Source: Lonicera japonica (Eukaryota; Streptophyta; Magnoliopsida; Dipsacales; Caprifoliaceae). From it: a stretch of 64,000 bases of DNA. The position numbers and the translations under genes were made by a program. Below the pieces are notes generated by a model. The model saw only the letters and a list, made by a program, of their open reading frames with translations. It did no database searches and was not told the DNA's origin. The stretch covers positions 17,391,839-17,455,838 of the forward strand of contig CM038465.1 in assembly GCA_021464415.1 (NCBI GenBank), given 5' to 3'. This document shows, in pieces, positions 14,095-25,849 of this stretch (positions within the stretch are counted from its first letter, which is position 1; every line of letters begins with the position of its first letter).

Positions 14095-17000
14095 TCTATA
14101 TTATAAAACACCATCTTTGACTAAAAAAAAATTCAAAAAATATAAGAATCTAATGGTTAAAAATATACATGTTATGGTGTGCATTAATTTTATACCATTG
14201 GATGAGTTTTATACACATATCAAGATATCACATCAAAGTCAAAAATCTCACACCAATAACATACACACAATAAACTTTCACATACTAATAATTTTGTCTA
14301 TATTAAAAATGCCATAACTTAAAATAAAAAAATAAAAATTTAATATTTAAAATATAGTAATCAAGATCAATTAAACAAGATCCATCATGACTATATAATT
14401 ATGCCAAAAAAATAATAAAAATTATTGTGTAATATTTAAGGATGTATGTTATGTGTTAGTACATTATTGGTCATCTCAATCTATCATTTTTAGGACGTAC
14501 ATTATGTGATTGGATTATGATTAAAAGACTCTTTAAAAAATTAAAAATAAGTCGGTCCAATTCGGTATGCTTTTAGTTTTTCCAGTATGAAGTTATATTG
14601 AACTTACGTTTCAGTTGTTTACAACGTTAAACTAGACTAGACAATGGGCTCAAAATAAACTGATTGATTTTGTCGATTTAAATTTGTCACACGTTATTTT
14701 TTTTAACCTATTATTAGATATTTTTTATTTCACCGTGCCGGACGGCACGGGTATTGTGACGCCCCAAAATCCCGTTTAGAGGTTTGCACCTCCGGGACCC
14801 GGTTAGCCACGGAGTCGTATGCGACGACGGGTGATCAGGTGTAAAACTTAGAATTTTATACCACAAACATGTTCAAGTAATAAAATCATTTTAAAAGAAA
14901 TTCTGGCATGTGGAGTTTATTTATCAAGCAATACCAAAACCTGTTAAAATATACATACAATCCATATTCAATAGATACTCCACATTTAAGAAAATGTCAT
15001 TTATACAAAGCCTCCAATGAGGTCCCAATCTCAATAAGCCTTATCCCAAAATACAACATTATAATACATAAACAAATATTGACTAAACAACTAGTACATA
15101 AGTCGTTTCCCAACGACTTAGGGGATCAGAGTCCATCAGAGCTATCTAGATTTGTACTCATACTATTCCCACGAATACTTGCAACACTGGTTTGGAAAAT
15201 GGGAGTGAGCCAAACGGGCTCAGTGGGAACTATAAGAGTTGCATAAGAAAATAGATTAAAAACCATGCATGCCATGCTATGTAATATACTGAAAATAATT
15301 TATGTGCTGCTTCTCTATAATGAATCATCTCTGGGTAAAAAATATTTTTTTTGTATATACATATATAATACACTTAAGAGGCAGCCAATGCACAAAAAAC
15401 CTTTCGTGGAATGTATGTATGATGTCCCCAACCCAAAGTATAAGAAAAGCAATATGTATATATATATACATCATCATACTATATATGCCACAACACCGCG
15501 ACTAGATCTATCGCATCAATCTCATATATCACACTCGCGTCTAGGATTTTCATACATCTACTGTGCACAGAGATAGCCGGCAACTCGGTTTCTCCTGCCC
15601 AAGGCAGGGACCACCTACCAGGTCCACTAAGGCATACGCTACCTCACGCAGCCACTAAGGCTATACGCTATAAGTAACAACCATCTACTTAGTACGAACG
15701 GTGTGGCCATCCGATATGAAATCACAATAATCATCTCATCGAATCAATGAAATCATAAGAATATAGAATCCAACATATATAGATATCAATATACATGCAT
15801 TCTATATGTATTCGTAAAACTTGTATATATGTATATATCCATTCTAGATATGTGTATATATACATAGTGTAAAACATGTAGTGGTATTGTTGTTGAGATT
15901 GAACAAGATCCGCCAAGTCCGTCAGTTAATAAGGGAAACCATAAAATCATCAGTTTGGGAGGTTTCATATGTTTTCATCAATTTGGCCCCAAGCCAAGTC
16001 TAATACAATCAAACAATGTGTATGAGTTCCCAAATAGCCTCCCACTATGATTTAAAGACTTCATTTATACAAAACATATACATGTATTTGACCAGCATTC
16101 TTACGGACTGGCTAGGTAAGTAGAAAATCTCATAAATATAGTTCATAACTTAAAACACAGCAACAATACCACCAATATGTGTAACTTTGTCCAAAATATA
16201 ACTTTTAAAACCATGTATCGCGTCGTATGTATGCGTATCATAGCATATAGTTCATAACCATATCCGTATATAGGGGTTTTATGCTAAACTTTAGGAAATT
16301 AAGATAGAAATTGGGGCTTCTTGTATAATCCGCCATTTATACATAGATTAAGTTCAAATCAAACAAAGAATTAAGATAATTTAGCCCAAACCCCAATGAA
16401 CATGCAACTTTGAGTAAAAACCCTAGGTTTGGATTGATTTGGTATAAATATGTTATAATAACTTGAAAAGAAGTTTAAATAGTATTGTTCCCACCTTAAG
16501 AGGGTCAATCTCTTAAAGTATTGTGGAAGAATCGAGCCGGAAAAGCACGGATACAAAAACCCCCAATTTGAGCCTCCAAAACCCTAGCCATGGAGGATTT
16601 GGATGAAGAAGGAGATGAAGATGATGATGGAGATGGTGATGATGGCGTGTTTTTTATGTGGGTGAAGAAGCCTCGAGCAATCCCTCACAATCCCCCAAGA
16701 AAGCCCCTCACTTCTCTCTCTAGAGCTCTTGAGGTTGTGTGTATCAAATGAGGAGGAAGGAGGAGAAGAAGATATATAAAAAATCTCGCCAGCCCGATGT
16801 AGCTGACTCCCTATTGTTCATGGAGTCGACTCCCTGAGGTAGCCGACTCTCTTCACTTCCATGTAGCGGACTCCATAGCTTGATTTCTGCCTCCTTCAGT
16901 TTTTGGTCAACAGCTCGACTTTGCACCCACTTTTGGGCATCAAGGAGTTGGAATTGGGTCTCGGCCAAAACACAAAAGTTGTAGAGGGCATTGAGATGAA

Positions 17001-17315
17001 GACGTGGCCAAAAACGGGGACTCATTTGGAATTCGGATGAAGAAGATATGAACTTTCAAAGTCGGGTAAAAATCATTTATCGCATAGGACCAAAACTTGT
17101 TATTTACGAGCCAATTTCTTAGTCGATCCATCCGAAATGACTTGTGGTCATTCTAACACACTTAAATATACTAATACAACTTATTGAAGGCCTTTGAGTC
17201 ACAACGGTCCCTTCGGAACATAATTTCATCTCCCGAGGCTCGAATTTGAGTAAATTCAATCAAGGAACTCAATACGCGTGGAATGAAGAAACGGGTTGTT
17301 ACAGGTATACCCTAG
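14095..17315 (+). mobile_element. Non-autonomous Helitron, about 667 bp, split by a solo LTR
   Basis: The left end is TCTATATTATAAAAC at 14095, preceded by host A (14094). The right end is a GC-rich hairpin (CCGTGCCG 14733-14740 with CGGCACGG 14743-14750) followed, after the inserted LTR, by CTAG at 17312-17315 and host T (17316). A 5' TC, a 3' hairpin plus CTRR and insertion between A and T are the diagnostic Helitron features. The element is 14095-14754 plus 17309-17315. No Rep/helicase is encoded, so it depends on autonomous relatives. Confidence 0.75.
14755..17303 (-). mobile_element. Solo LTR, Ty3/gypsy-like, minus strand, TSD GGTAT
   Basis: The LTR (2549 bp) runs on the + strand from TGTGACGCCCC to GTTGTTACA. 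It is flanked by GGTAT at 14750-14754 and 17304-17308, so it is a single LTR left after LTR-LTR recombination. It is a diverged relative of the LTRs at 43748-58965. On its coding strand a dyad GGAGTCGACTCC (16822-16833) lies about 40 bp upstream of a TATA-like box (16784-16774). Short ORFs inside it are not genes. Confidence 0.88.
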
Positions 17316-18582
17316 TATATATATATAAAGCCAAAAACATTAATACACCAACCTCTCACAAAGCCCAAGGCATTATATACAATAATCTCCCACAAAGCCC
17401 AAGATCTAAGGCATTCACCATTTGTATTTGTCTATAACTCCATACACATAAATATAATCCACGTGAGATAGTACACTCACCTCAAAAGTCCACACTAACC
17501 AAACGTGAAAATCCACTTCTATGCCATAAAAGTAATAGCTCATTCACATATCAATAAAAACCAATTAATAATCCAATCTCACCTCAATAAACACATTTAT
17601 AAATGTAAAAATCAATCCACAATTTTACAATTGAATAATACTTAAGCGCAATTTCATTAACAATGCATTTTAATTATTCTCAATATGTGCAGTCTCAACA
17701 TAATGCTCAAATATAGGACTTCCCATGTTCTGATTATCCCAAAATTTATATAGTAGTTATACAACATGTATATAAACAACATTACAAAATTTTAGCTTAA
17801 TCTAACGGCTAGATTAAGAGATATTCACAAAAGCATACAACAAAAATATGATTTCTAGATCGTGTAGCAGTGAAATTGAGCCAAATTTGTTGATTAAATT
17901 GTACCAATTGGCTAATAACTAGGTGCTAAGCCATACATTTTGGAAAGATCCATGTGTATAATTCCAAACCCAATTTATGATTCATAATTTAGAGTTTTGT
18001 ACAACGAGTTATGCTAATTATAAGACATGTACGCAAAGTTTTCTACACAAAATAACTTTAAGGATTCGTTCTCCTTTTTTTCATACAACCCTTGGAACCT
18101 TAAACTAATGTTAACTCTTATATATCATACTTAGCATCTTTCCCATCGATTAAATCAACATAAATCAATTTCAACATCAAAACCCTTAAATACACCAAGA
18201 AAACACACATGCACCAAGAACACACCTACATATGTATGTTCTTCTCTTCTAATTTAACTTTTCAACATTTAAATCATAAAAGTATGTAAAATAAATGAAG
18301 AAACATAAAGAACATAATTTACTAAGCAAATCTTCCAATCCAACTTTTCAACATTTAAATCATAAAAGTATGTAAAAAGAAATAAAGAAACATAATGAAC
18401 ATAATTTACTAAGCAAACCTTGATTTTATATGATTTGCCTTCAATTTTCTCTTCTCTTTTCTTCTTCCTTTTCTTTTCCTCTCTTTTCTCTATTTTTGGT
18501 AATTAATGATAATTTTTGGAAGAAAATAACAATAATATATCTATTATTGCTGAGCCAAGCTCCTCAATTTCTTTTGTCATGG
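17316..18582. repeat. AT-rich repeat-derived DNA, no gene
   Basis: This continues the sequence on the left of the Helitron. It contains an internal near-duplicate (about 18249-18313 and 18335-18420 share ACTTTTCAACATTTAAATC). It is probably the untranslated or LTR part of the old gypsy element whose RT fragment follows. No boundaries were established. Confidence 0.35.
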
Positions 18583-18850
18583 TTAAATAAGGCCAATCTT
18601 TGCTTTATCAATTTGAATTCCTTTAGCATAAACTATATGACCTAAAACAATTCCTAGGGTGACCATGAAATGCAATATCTCCCAATTCAAAACAATAGTG
18701 TTGTTTTTATAACAAATTAAAACATTCTTCAGATTCTTCAGACAATTTTCAAAGTAATCTCCAAAAAGTGAAAAATCATCTATAAAAACTTCTAAAAACT
18801 TCTCCACCATGTCATTAAAGGTATTTATCATGCACCTTTGAAAGGTAGTT
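18583..18850 (-). pseudogene. Ty3/gypsy reverse transcriptase fragment
   Basis: Minus-strand translation gives TTFQRCMINTFNDMVEKF, then VFIDDF in place of the usual YMDD/FMDD box, and later VLNWEILHFM and GIVLGHIV. These align motif by motif with the RT of the Athila-like element at 38400-38630. Only about 85 residues of RT remain. The fragment's N-terminal side is cut at 18851 by an LTR, and its C-terminal side runs into stops. Confidence 0.8.
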
Positions 18851-19804
18851 TGTAGCGCCCTAATCCCAACTAGCGCACTAACAATGTTATTGGAACCCAA
18901 GGGAATTACTAATTCATCTTAGACTAGTTAAAACATGTTAATCAAATAATAAATATAAATAATATAGCATGATGACGTGTCCAATTAGAATCAACAAACA
19001 TGGCAATTATACTTTTAACGTGACTGTAAAAACCAATTTAATCATTACAACATAATCCAAATATAATCACGTTGTGTCTTTTTCTATTAAACATGATTAA
19101 GAGTCTAAACATGCCTCTTATAGAAGACTAACAATTTGACCAATAAACATGCTTTACAATTTGACAGTTACTAAACAAATAAATAATACATTTCGCATAA
19201 CTGAAATATTTACATCATGATATTCATATCTTCTATGTACATACTTTCACATCATATCAACTTGACACATCATCACGTGTCATATGTCGTCATTAGTATA
19301 TTTACCTATAGCAAGTTCCGGGTATTTCAAATTTATAATTTAATATATAACACAATGAAAGTATAAAGTAATATGTACATCAACTATATATACTGTAGCA
19401 TATCCTACCATAATATCAATCAATGCATAATCGACACAGATAGGTGGTATTAGAGAACTATACTTCGAACTAGAACCCAATCTCGACAACTCATTACACA
19501 TCACATCAGTCTTGGTACCTATATGTGTGTGTATTTTTAAATAGGGTGAGCCTAATGCTCAATAGTGATGGAACAAGGATATATTTTGATATAAAATATT
19601 CCTTTAAAATAATTTATCATTTATACTGCAATAGTATATACTAACAATATTTACTTAATGTAAGTAAATCAGGTCATGCCATGTATGACGTATTCGTGCC
19701 ATACCACCTGTGAAAAGATTCTTGCCTAAATAATAATCATGTCCATCTCTATGGACATATATAAGAAGTTTGATGCTGATAGAGAAATACAAAATAACCA
19801 TATC

Positions 19805-21875
19805 TGTTACGTCCTGTATTATGTTAATATTAATTATGTTATTTTGATTGGATTTGGTGTGGTATTTGTAATTTTTGGAAATTATCTGTCCATAATTTGG
19901 AGAAAAGCTCCATCCGTAAATTGTAGATTTCGGAATTATCTTTCCATAGATATAAAGAACATCTCAATCGGAGTTCCGAGCAAGAAGTTGTGGCCAAAAC
20001 AAAAACAGGGTAGCATGGTAGAAATTTTGCCTAGGGACCGGTATGGGGAAATTGGCATATCGGTCCGGCGTATACAAATTAGAGAAAAGTTTAGCTGCGG
20101 ACTGGTATGTAGTTTTTGGCATACCGATCTGGCGTATAAAAATTTGGAAAAATCTACATTGCAGACCGGTACCCTATTTTTGGCATACCAATCTGCCATC
20201 CAGAACAGTCCACCGACTTAGCTTGTTTTTAAGTGCTTTTTGGCCATTTTTTCATCTATTTTGACCCAAACTCTTCCACCAATTTCTAGAGGGTTCTAGA
20301 ATAAGAGAGAAGTTCTTGAACGATTCTCGCTTGTTTTCACACCCGATCGAAGATTTGCGCTCCAAACTCATCAAAATCCTCTTCTAGCTCACTATTCACT
20401 TTCTTCTTCTTTGAGATTGCTTGGGAGGGGCTTGGATCATCAAGTTTCTTTCTTCTTTCTCGCTTATAACTCGAGGTAGGGGTTCTTTTGTGTTCAAAAC
20501 TCGATAAAATGAGTTATTAACTTGATAATTGTTATATTTGATTTGTTTTTGATTTATTTTGATTTGAAAATTTATGAGTAAAGAGACTTATAAGGTTTGA
20601 TGATTTTTATAGCGATTGCATGATTTGAGGCAAGATATGCCATACACACTTTTTATAAAGTGTTATTTGAGCAATATGAGGTATCTATTGGTTGTATAAA
20701 CAATTGCTTGTGAATAAAATGAATTTGTTGATGGGTTATACATACCAAGAGATACGGAATGGGATTAGTTGAGTGGATATGGCATGGATTGCTCAGTATA
20801 TGCATGAAATCTCATGTTTGTATGCTATATATATATATATATATCATTGCATTAACCAACCACTTGGAGGATTCTCGGCATACATGGATCATTCTTATGG
20901 CCCGACATATGGGGCATATATCGTTTATTAATGATGTGAGACATATATCTCCTTCTTATCATGGTAGAAGCTGGCTATGGTTATTATATCATTCTGATTG
21001 TGATTTGATCCTAATATGGATCCGGCTGTGATTCTATTGTGACCCTTTAATGGTGAAGGGATTGTGCATTGGTTGGTGCCTACCGGTATAGAAAATAAGT
21101 GGAGTCTGGTGCCCTTGGGTTGAAAATCCTTAAACCTCCGGAGGGCAGTAACGCGTTGGCTGTCTAAAGCCAGTGGTGAGTAGCTCGAAAATCTAGATAA
21201 CGGTATGGCACTGATGGTTCTATTGTTATGTTATCATTGGTGGACTTGAGGTCCAAATCGATTGTGATTTCACAATATTCTTGGAGGCCGATGGGCCAGT
21301 CTATGATAACTATTGGATTATTTTCCTGGGCAGTCCAGTCCTTGCTATACTCTGGTTCATTATAGATGTATTCTAGCTACGTGACTCCAAGGTTGACACA
21401 AGGGAGGTAACATGCATTGGCATATGCATGCATTGTTTACTGAACATATTGTTTTAAATTGAAATATGAATTACACGTGTTGCTTTTGTTATTACTTACC
21501 CCTACTGAGCGTATAGCTCACCCCGTTTCTTAAAACTATTACAGGTACTCACGAGTCCCAAGGGGACAAAGAGACGACGGGATCCAGAATGAAGTAGAAG
21601 CCTCTGATACTATAGTTTTCTTTTGCAATAGACATGGTTGTCCGGGAAGCCACGGCTAGCCCGAGGAGTGTTATATATATTTTTGTTGTTCATATGGTTT
21701 GGCCATGTATATCTTTAATGCATATTTATTAGTTATAGTATCGTTTTGTATCCCATGCTCATCGTGGTTTGCTATTGATGTTGTTGTTGATTTATAACCT
21801 TCTTTTGCACCTATCTTAGTCCCTCCAGGTCTTAATTACGGGTCTTATCCTATAGATTAAGGCGGGGGTGTTACA
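19805..21875 (+). mobile_element. Solo LTR, gypsy-type, plus strand, TSD ATATC
   Basis: The LTR (2071 bp) starts TGTTACGTCC and ends GGGGGTGTTACA. It is flanked by ATATC at 19800-19804 and 21876-21880. It sits inside an older LTR in opposite orientation. Its U3-like part carries three inverted-repeat units with about a 64-bp period (20035-20197). A pyrimidine-rich leader lies near 20270-20470. The apparent 160-residue ORF over the inverted repeats is not credible as a gene. Confidence 0.85.
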
Positions 21876-22288
21876 ATATCTTATATACTAAGAGCATTCT
21901 ACCATATCCTGCCAAATAAACAATATTTTTACATTAATATCAAGTCAACGAAATATGTCTTTGACAAGTACACTACTGAAGAACACACTGTCCCACAAAG
22001 TAATTAGTGTTAATGCTACTTTCTAAATTTCGGGCTACACACCGTTGGCTTTAGATGGTATGACGATTTACTTTCGCTTTGGAGGTTTAAGGATTTTCAA
22101 CTCAGGGACATACTCCTTACTTATTTCATACCAACATAAGCACTAATAATAATATATCACTGTTTCTCATAACATATATCACTGTTTCTCATAACATAAT
22201 CACTGCAGATATATACATGTATACACAATATTAAAATTGTCAATGATTTCAATATAATGCTGATAATAATATACACCGAACTAATGTT

Positions 22289-23009
22289 GTAACCACTCGG
22301 GTTCTCCCCTACAATGGCTAGCCCAATTTGTTAGTTAGGTTCATTGTTACCATATATATACCAAGGACCTTCCCATTATACTACCGATGTGGGACATTTT
22401 AGGTCATTAGAATCTATCCCCACTAAATCCTTGACGTCCTTGTCAGGCTAGGGTACACATAAATAATCTCGACTCTTGTTAGCTGCCTCTAGCGACTCTT
22501 GTTTGTTTTCAGCAACCCAGACCTAATCCACAATATCCACGCCTCACATGGTAGTGGTCCTGGGCCAGTTCTGATACTATATGTAACCACCCGGGTTCTC
22601 CCCTAAAATGGCTAGCCCAAGTCGTAAATTAGGTTCATTATTCCCACATATATACCAAAGACCTTCCTATTACACTATTGATGTAGGATATTTTGGATCG
22701 TTACAATATCCCCCTGATAAATACTTAACGTCCTTGTCAGGCCGGGGTCACACATAATCAATCTCGGCTCTAGCTAGTTGTATTCAGTGATTCCAGCTCG
22801 CCGTCAGCTACACAGACCTAACCCACAATATCTGCATGTCACGTGGTAATGGTAGTTGTCCTGGGTCTTCTTTAATACAATATACAAACACTCGGCAGAT
22901 TCTACCCCAAACAGTTAGCCCAAGTTGTGATTTATGGTCATTGCACCCACATATATACCAAGGAACTTCCCATTACACTACTAATATAGGATATTTTGGG
23001 TTGTTACAG
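22289..23009 (+). repeat. Tandem repeat of about 295-300 bp, two full copies plus one partial
   Basis: Copies start at 22289 (GTAACCACTCGGGTTCTCCC), 22583 (GTAACCACCCGGGTTCTCCC) and about 22883 (diverged). Each continues through a GCTAGCCCAA block, an ATATATACCAA block and a GGATATTTT/GGACATTTT block ending GTTACA or nearby. The third copy stops at 23009. The origin is unknown. The repeats sit inside the degraded LTR region. Confidence 0.7.
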
Positions 23010-24106
23010 ATGCTTACAAAATACCACCAGACAACATAGAGATTAATATATTGCCAATATAATATAATATATAAACTATGATTTGCTTTGCTTTTTTCAA
23101 TCTCATCATCATAGTATTACAAGAAACACTGAGTCATGAACACAATATAGGGTACAACCAAGTATCATGTGTCGTGTCATGCTATGTAATGCACTTAATT
23201 TCACATTTTATAATTTTTCACGTACAATATGTAATATCTCATTTTCACAAATTCAACCTTTATACTAAAATCTCTTTAATAATCTTTTTAATCGTATCAA
23301 TTGAATATCTCTTGACAAATTTTAACGCATAATCATTTCCAACATCCAATTTATATAGTTTCACTATTTTCCTTTAAAAAATGTCACTTTTACTAAATAT
23401 CTCAAAAATAGTATTTTAGAAAAATTTGTGAAACTTGTATATAAATTGATTCTTCAAAGGTTACACCGTAATATGCCCACATATAAATTAGTATAATATT
23501 CTGCAACCAATTAATGCAATAAAATCAATATATCTCAAAATATGTAACTTTTAACAATAATTAATGCAAACTTATGCAACCTTAATAAAAACATTGAACT
23601 ACTAATCACTACATCAAATTTCATGGAGCACATAAGAGATGGAAGCCAAGTTGGTCCATAGAGAAAAAATTACCGAAGAATATTCAATCTAAATTGAAGT
23701 CTTTGATGCGTAGAACAACTTTCGTGTAAAAACCTTGGAGAAATACTAAACATTAAAGCTTTAATCTAATCAAACTTAACTTAGGGCTTAAAGAAAATAT
23801 TTGATGAAGAAAGGAAGGGTGAGCTACTATTCTTTGTTGAACAGTGAAAATGCTCACCATAAAAGCCAAGTGAGTCGGTTAATTAAATAGCAAAGTTTTG
23901 GATTAATTACATTTACTTGCCCTGTATTTTCATATAGTTACTAGTTTAACCTTAAACTTTTATAACTCTACATTATAGTCCTTTTTCAACTCAAATAAAT
24001 TATAATATCTCTGAACCATTTTAAAACTAGTTCCTTGTCAAACTTGAAGTCTCAAGTCAAGTACCAAAAATATTGAAACACATTCAAAATTATTTTCTAA
24101 GGTTTC

Positions 24107-25439
24107 TGTTAATCGTATAATAACCTTAGAGGGGGTGAATAGGGTTTTCAAAAATTAATGCGGAATAATGAAAACTTTATAAAAAGTTTAAAGAAAATGA
24201 TGAAAGATTATGTATAAAAAAAGTGGTCTAATGATATAAACTAAATACAAAGCAATAGAGAGATATAAGGAGCTTGAGTTTATATAAATGAAACCGTATA
24301 ACACAAAGTCGTTTTGTTCACGTGGTTTAGTTGTTTAGACCATACATCTGTGCCTGAGTAATTCCCCCGAGAAGTTTCACTAAGTGATTTTCTTACGGGT
24401 GAAACTAAACTTCAATACAAGTTTAATTCTTCTCACTACATTCTCACAAGATTCACTCTTGCTAAACTATGAGAAAACCTCTCACAAATTGATGAATATG
24501 ATTGGTTTGTGATGAACACCAAGATACAATAACTCTCAAGTATATTTGAAGATTACAAATGAAGCTCACACTTGAGTTATCAAGTTTGATCAATAATTTA
24601 AGCTAAAATATGAAGGATATGATCAATGCAATAACTTGTAAACTTGAATAATGAGAATATATGAAAACGAGTTTGTATGATTATTCAATATATAAAAATA
24701 TGTCCAAGACCTCATATAAATAGCTTGTAAAAGGATATGGCCATTTAAAGTGGTTACAATAAGTTATGGGTCAAAACTAGATATTTAACAATTCTACAAT
24801 GGCTGGTTTATAGCATAGTAGTCAACTCAATCATACTCAAAGTAGTCAACTATGATGTAGTCAACTCCCACAAAACTTATGTAGTCAACTAATTGCTATT
24901 AGAATTCCAGATGAACTCAAACCTCATTTTAACCAAAGTCTATGGATGTGTTCTAGAGGTTATTCTAAGCCTATTGGAGTTGGTTTTGAACATCAATTCA
25001 ACCATATGAATTAGTTATGAATTTTAAAGAAAACCGATCGGTGAGAAAATAGTTTTGTAATTAAGTTCTTTTTGAAGCATGATGTTGAAAGATTGTTTTG
25101 AATGCAATGAATGATCATGTTTGAGCTATGTTATTTGATTAATCAAGAAACTTTACATAGGTTCAAAGTACTAATTAAATAAGCGAAATTACGATTCTTC
25201 AAAATGCTTGAGCTAGTTTATTTGTTCTTCACTTGAATGCTTGAGTTTCATCTTGATTTAATATATCTTGTAATGGTGAAGATCTTAATAAGTATGTTGG
25301 TTTGGTCCTTGAGATACTTCGAGAAATCATTGAAGCTTGTTTAATCGGTTTAAGCTTGATACATTTAAAGCATGCGTTAAATACACATGATTAACATATT
25401 GTTATTATCAAAACAAGATTAAGACCTTTTAGGTCAACA
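24107..25439 (-). repeat. 3' LTR of the copia element
   Basis: The 1333-bp LTR has termini TGTTGACC (minus-strand start, 25439) and ..AACA (24107). The CCTTAGAGGGGGTGAAT block near its end recurs at the window edge (CCCTAGAGGGG, 63991-64000), confirming a matching 5' LTR. It contains four copies of GTAGTCAACT at 24818, 24842, 24857 and 24881. On the element strand these read AGTTGACTAC, and a TATA-like run lies downstream near 24690-24725. Confidence 0.8.
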
Positions 25440-25440
25440 A

Positions 25441-25453
25441 TCTCGCCCTTTTT
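25441..25453 (-). promoter_or_regulatory. Polypurine tract of the copia element
   Basis: The minus strand reads AAAAAGGGCGAGA immediately before the LTR start at 25439. This is the usual plus-strand primer site of copia elements, here with one C interrupting the purines. Confidence 0.7.
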
Positions 25454-25849
25454 GATGATGACAATAAATTAATATGTGTTACCAATAAAGAGTAAGGTTT
25501 TGAAATGCAACTTTTAAACGATAAACATGCTCCTCCTCAATATATGCATATAAGTGAAAATTGATAACGATATGTAATACTAGCATAATCATAGATCAAC
25601 ATCAAGACTATAATATTATCAAAACATTAGAGTTAGAACTTAATTAAAGCATCTAAGTCTTTTAAAAATTTAAACCTACAAAGCGATAAGATAGTTTAAA
25701 ACTTAAAACATAGAAAAGCTAATAAAGTGAAGTAAAAGTAGTCAAAAAGTCCTAAGAGTGTGTACAATTATCATTCTTAGAATTGGCTTAAAACTCACAC
25801 ACACATTATTTCTCCCCCTTTGATATCACCAAAATGAGGAAATCACTAT

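Larger units (their letters stand above)
18851..24106 (-). mobile_element. Old minus-strand gypsy-type LTR, interrupted
   Basis: The LTR-type terminus TGTAGCGCCC begins at 18851, abutting the RT fragment. On the minus strand, 19500-19570 (GGCTCACCC..ATAGGTACC) and 22010-22130 match, in opposite orientation, landmarks of the plus-strand solo LTR at 21100-21190 and 21500-21560. The stretch 23600-23890 resembles a minus-strand leader. The sequence is split by the solo LTR 19805-21875 and ends where the copia LTR starts (24107). Its other end was not found and may lie beyond the copia element, outside the window. The extent is therefore uncertain. Confidence 0.45.

Noticed and set aside
15265..15576. 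Small protein genes in 14908-17437
   Set aside because: All lie inside a solo LTR or Helitron with defined boundaries, are short and low in complexity, and are not shared as ORFs with the related LTRs.
19739..20221. 160-residue ORF
   Set aside because: It crosses the LTR boundary at 19805 and the inverted-repeat units, so its sequence is dictated by repeats.
18851..21875. One 3.0-kb LTR from TGTAGCGCCC to GTGTTACA
   Set aside because: The flanks do not form a target duplication, and landmarks inside point in opposite directions. ATATC at 19800 and 21876 defines a separate inner LTR.
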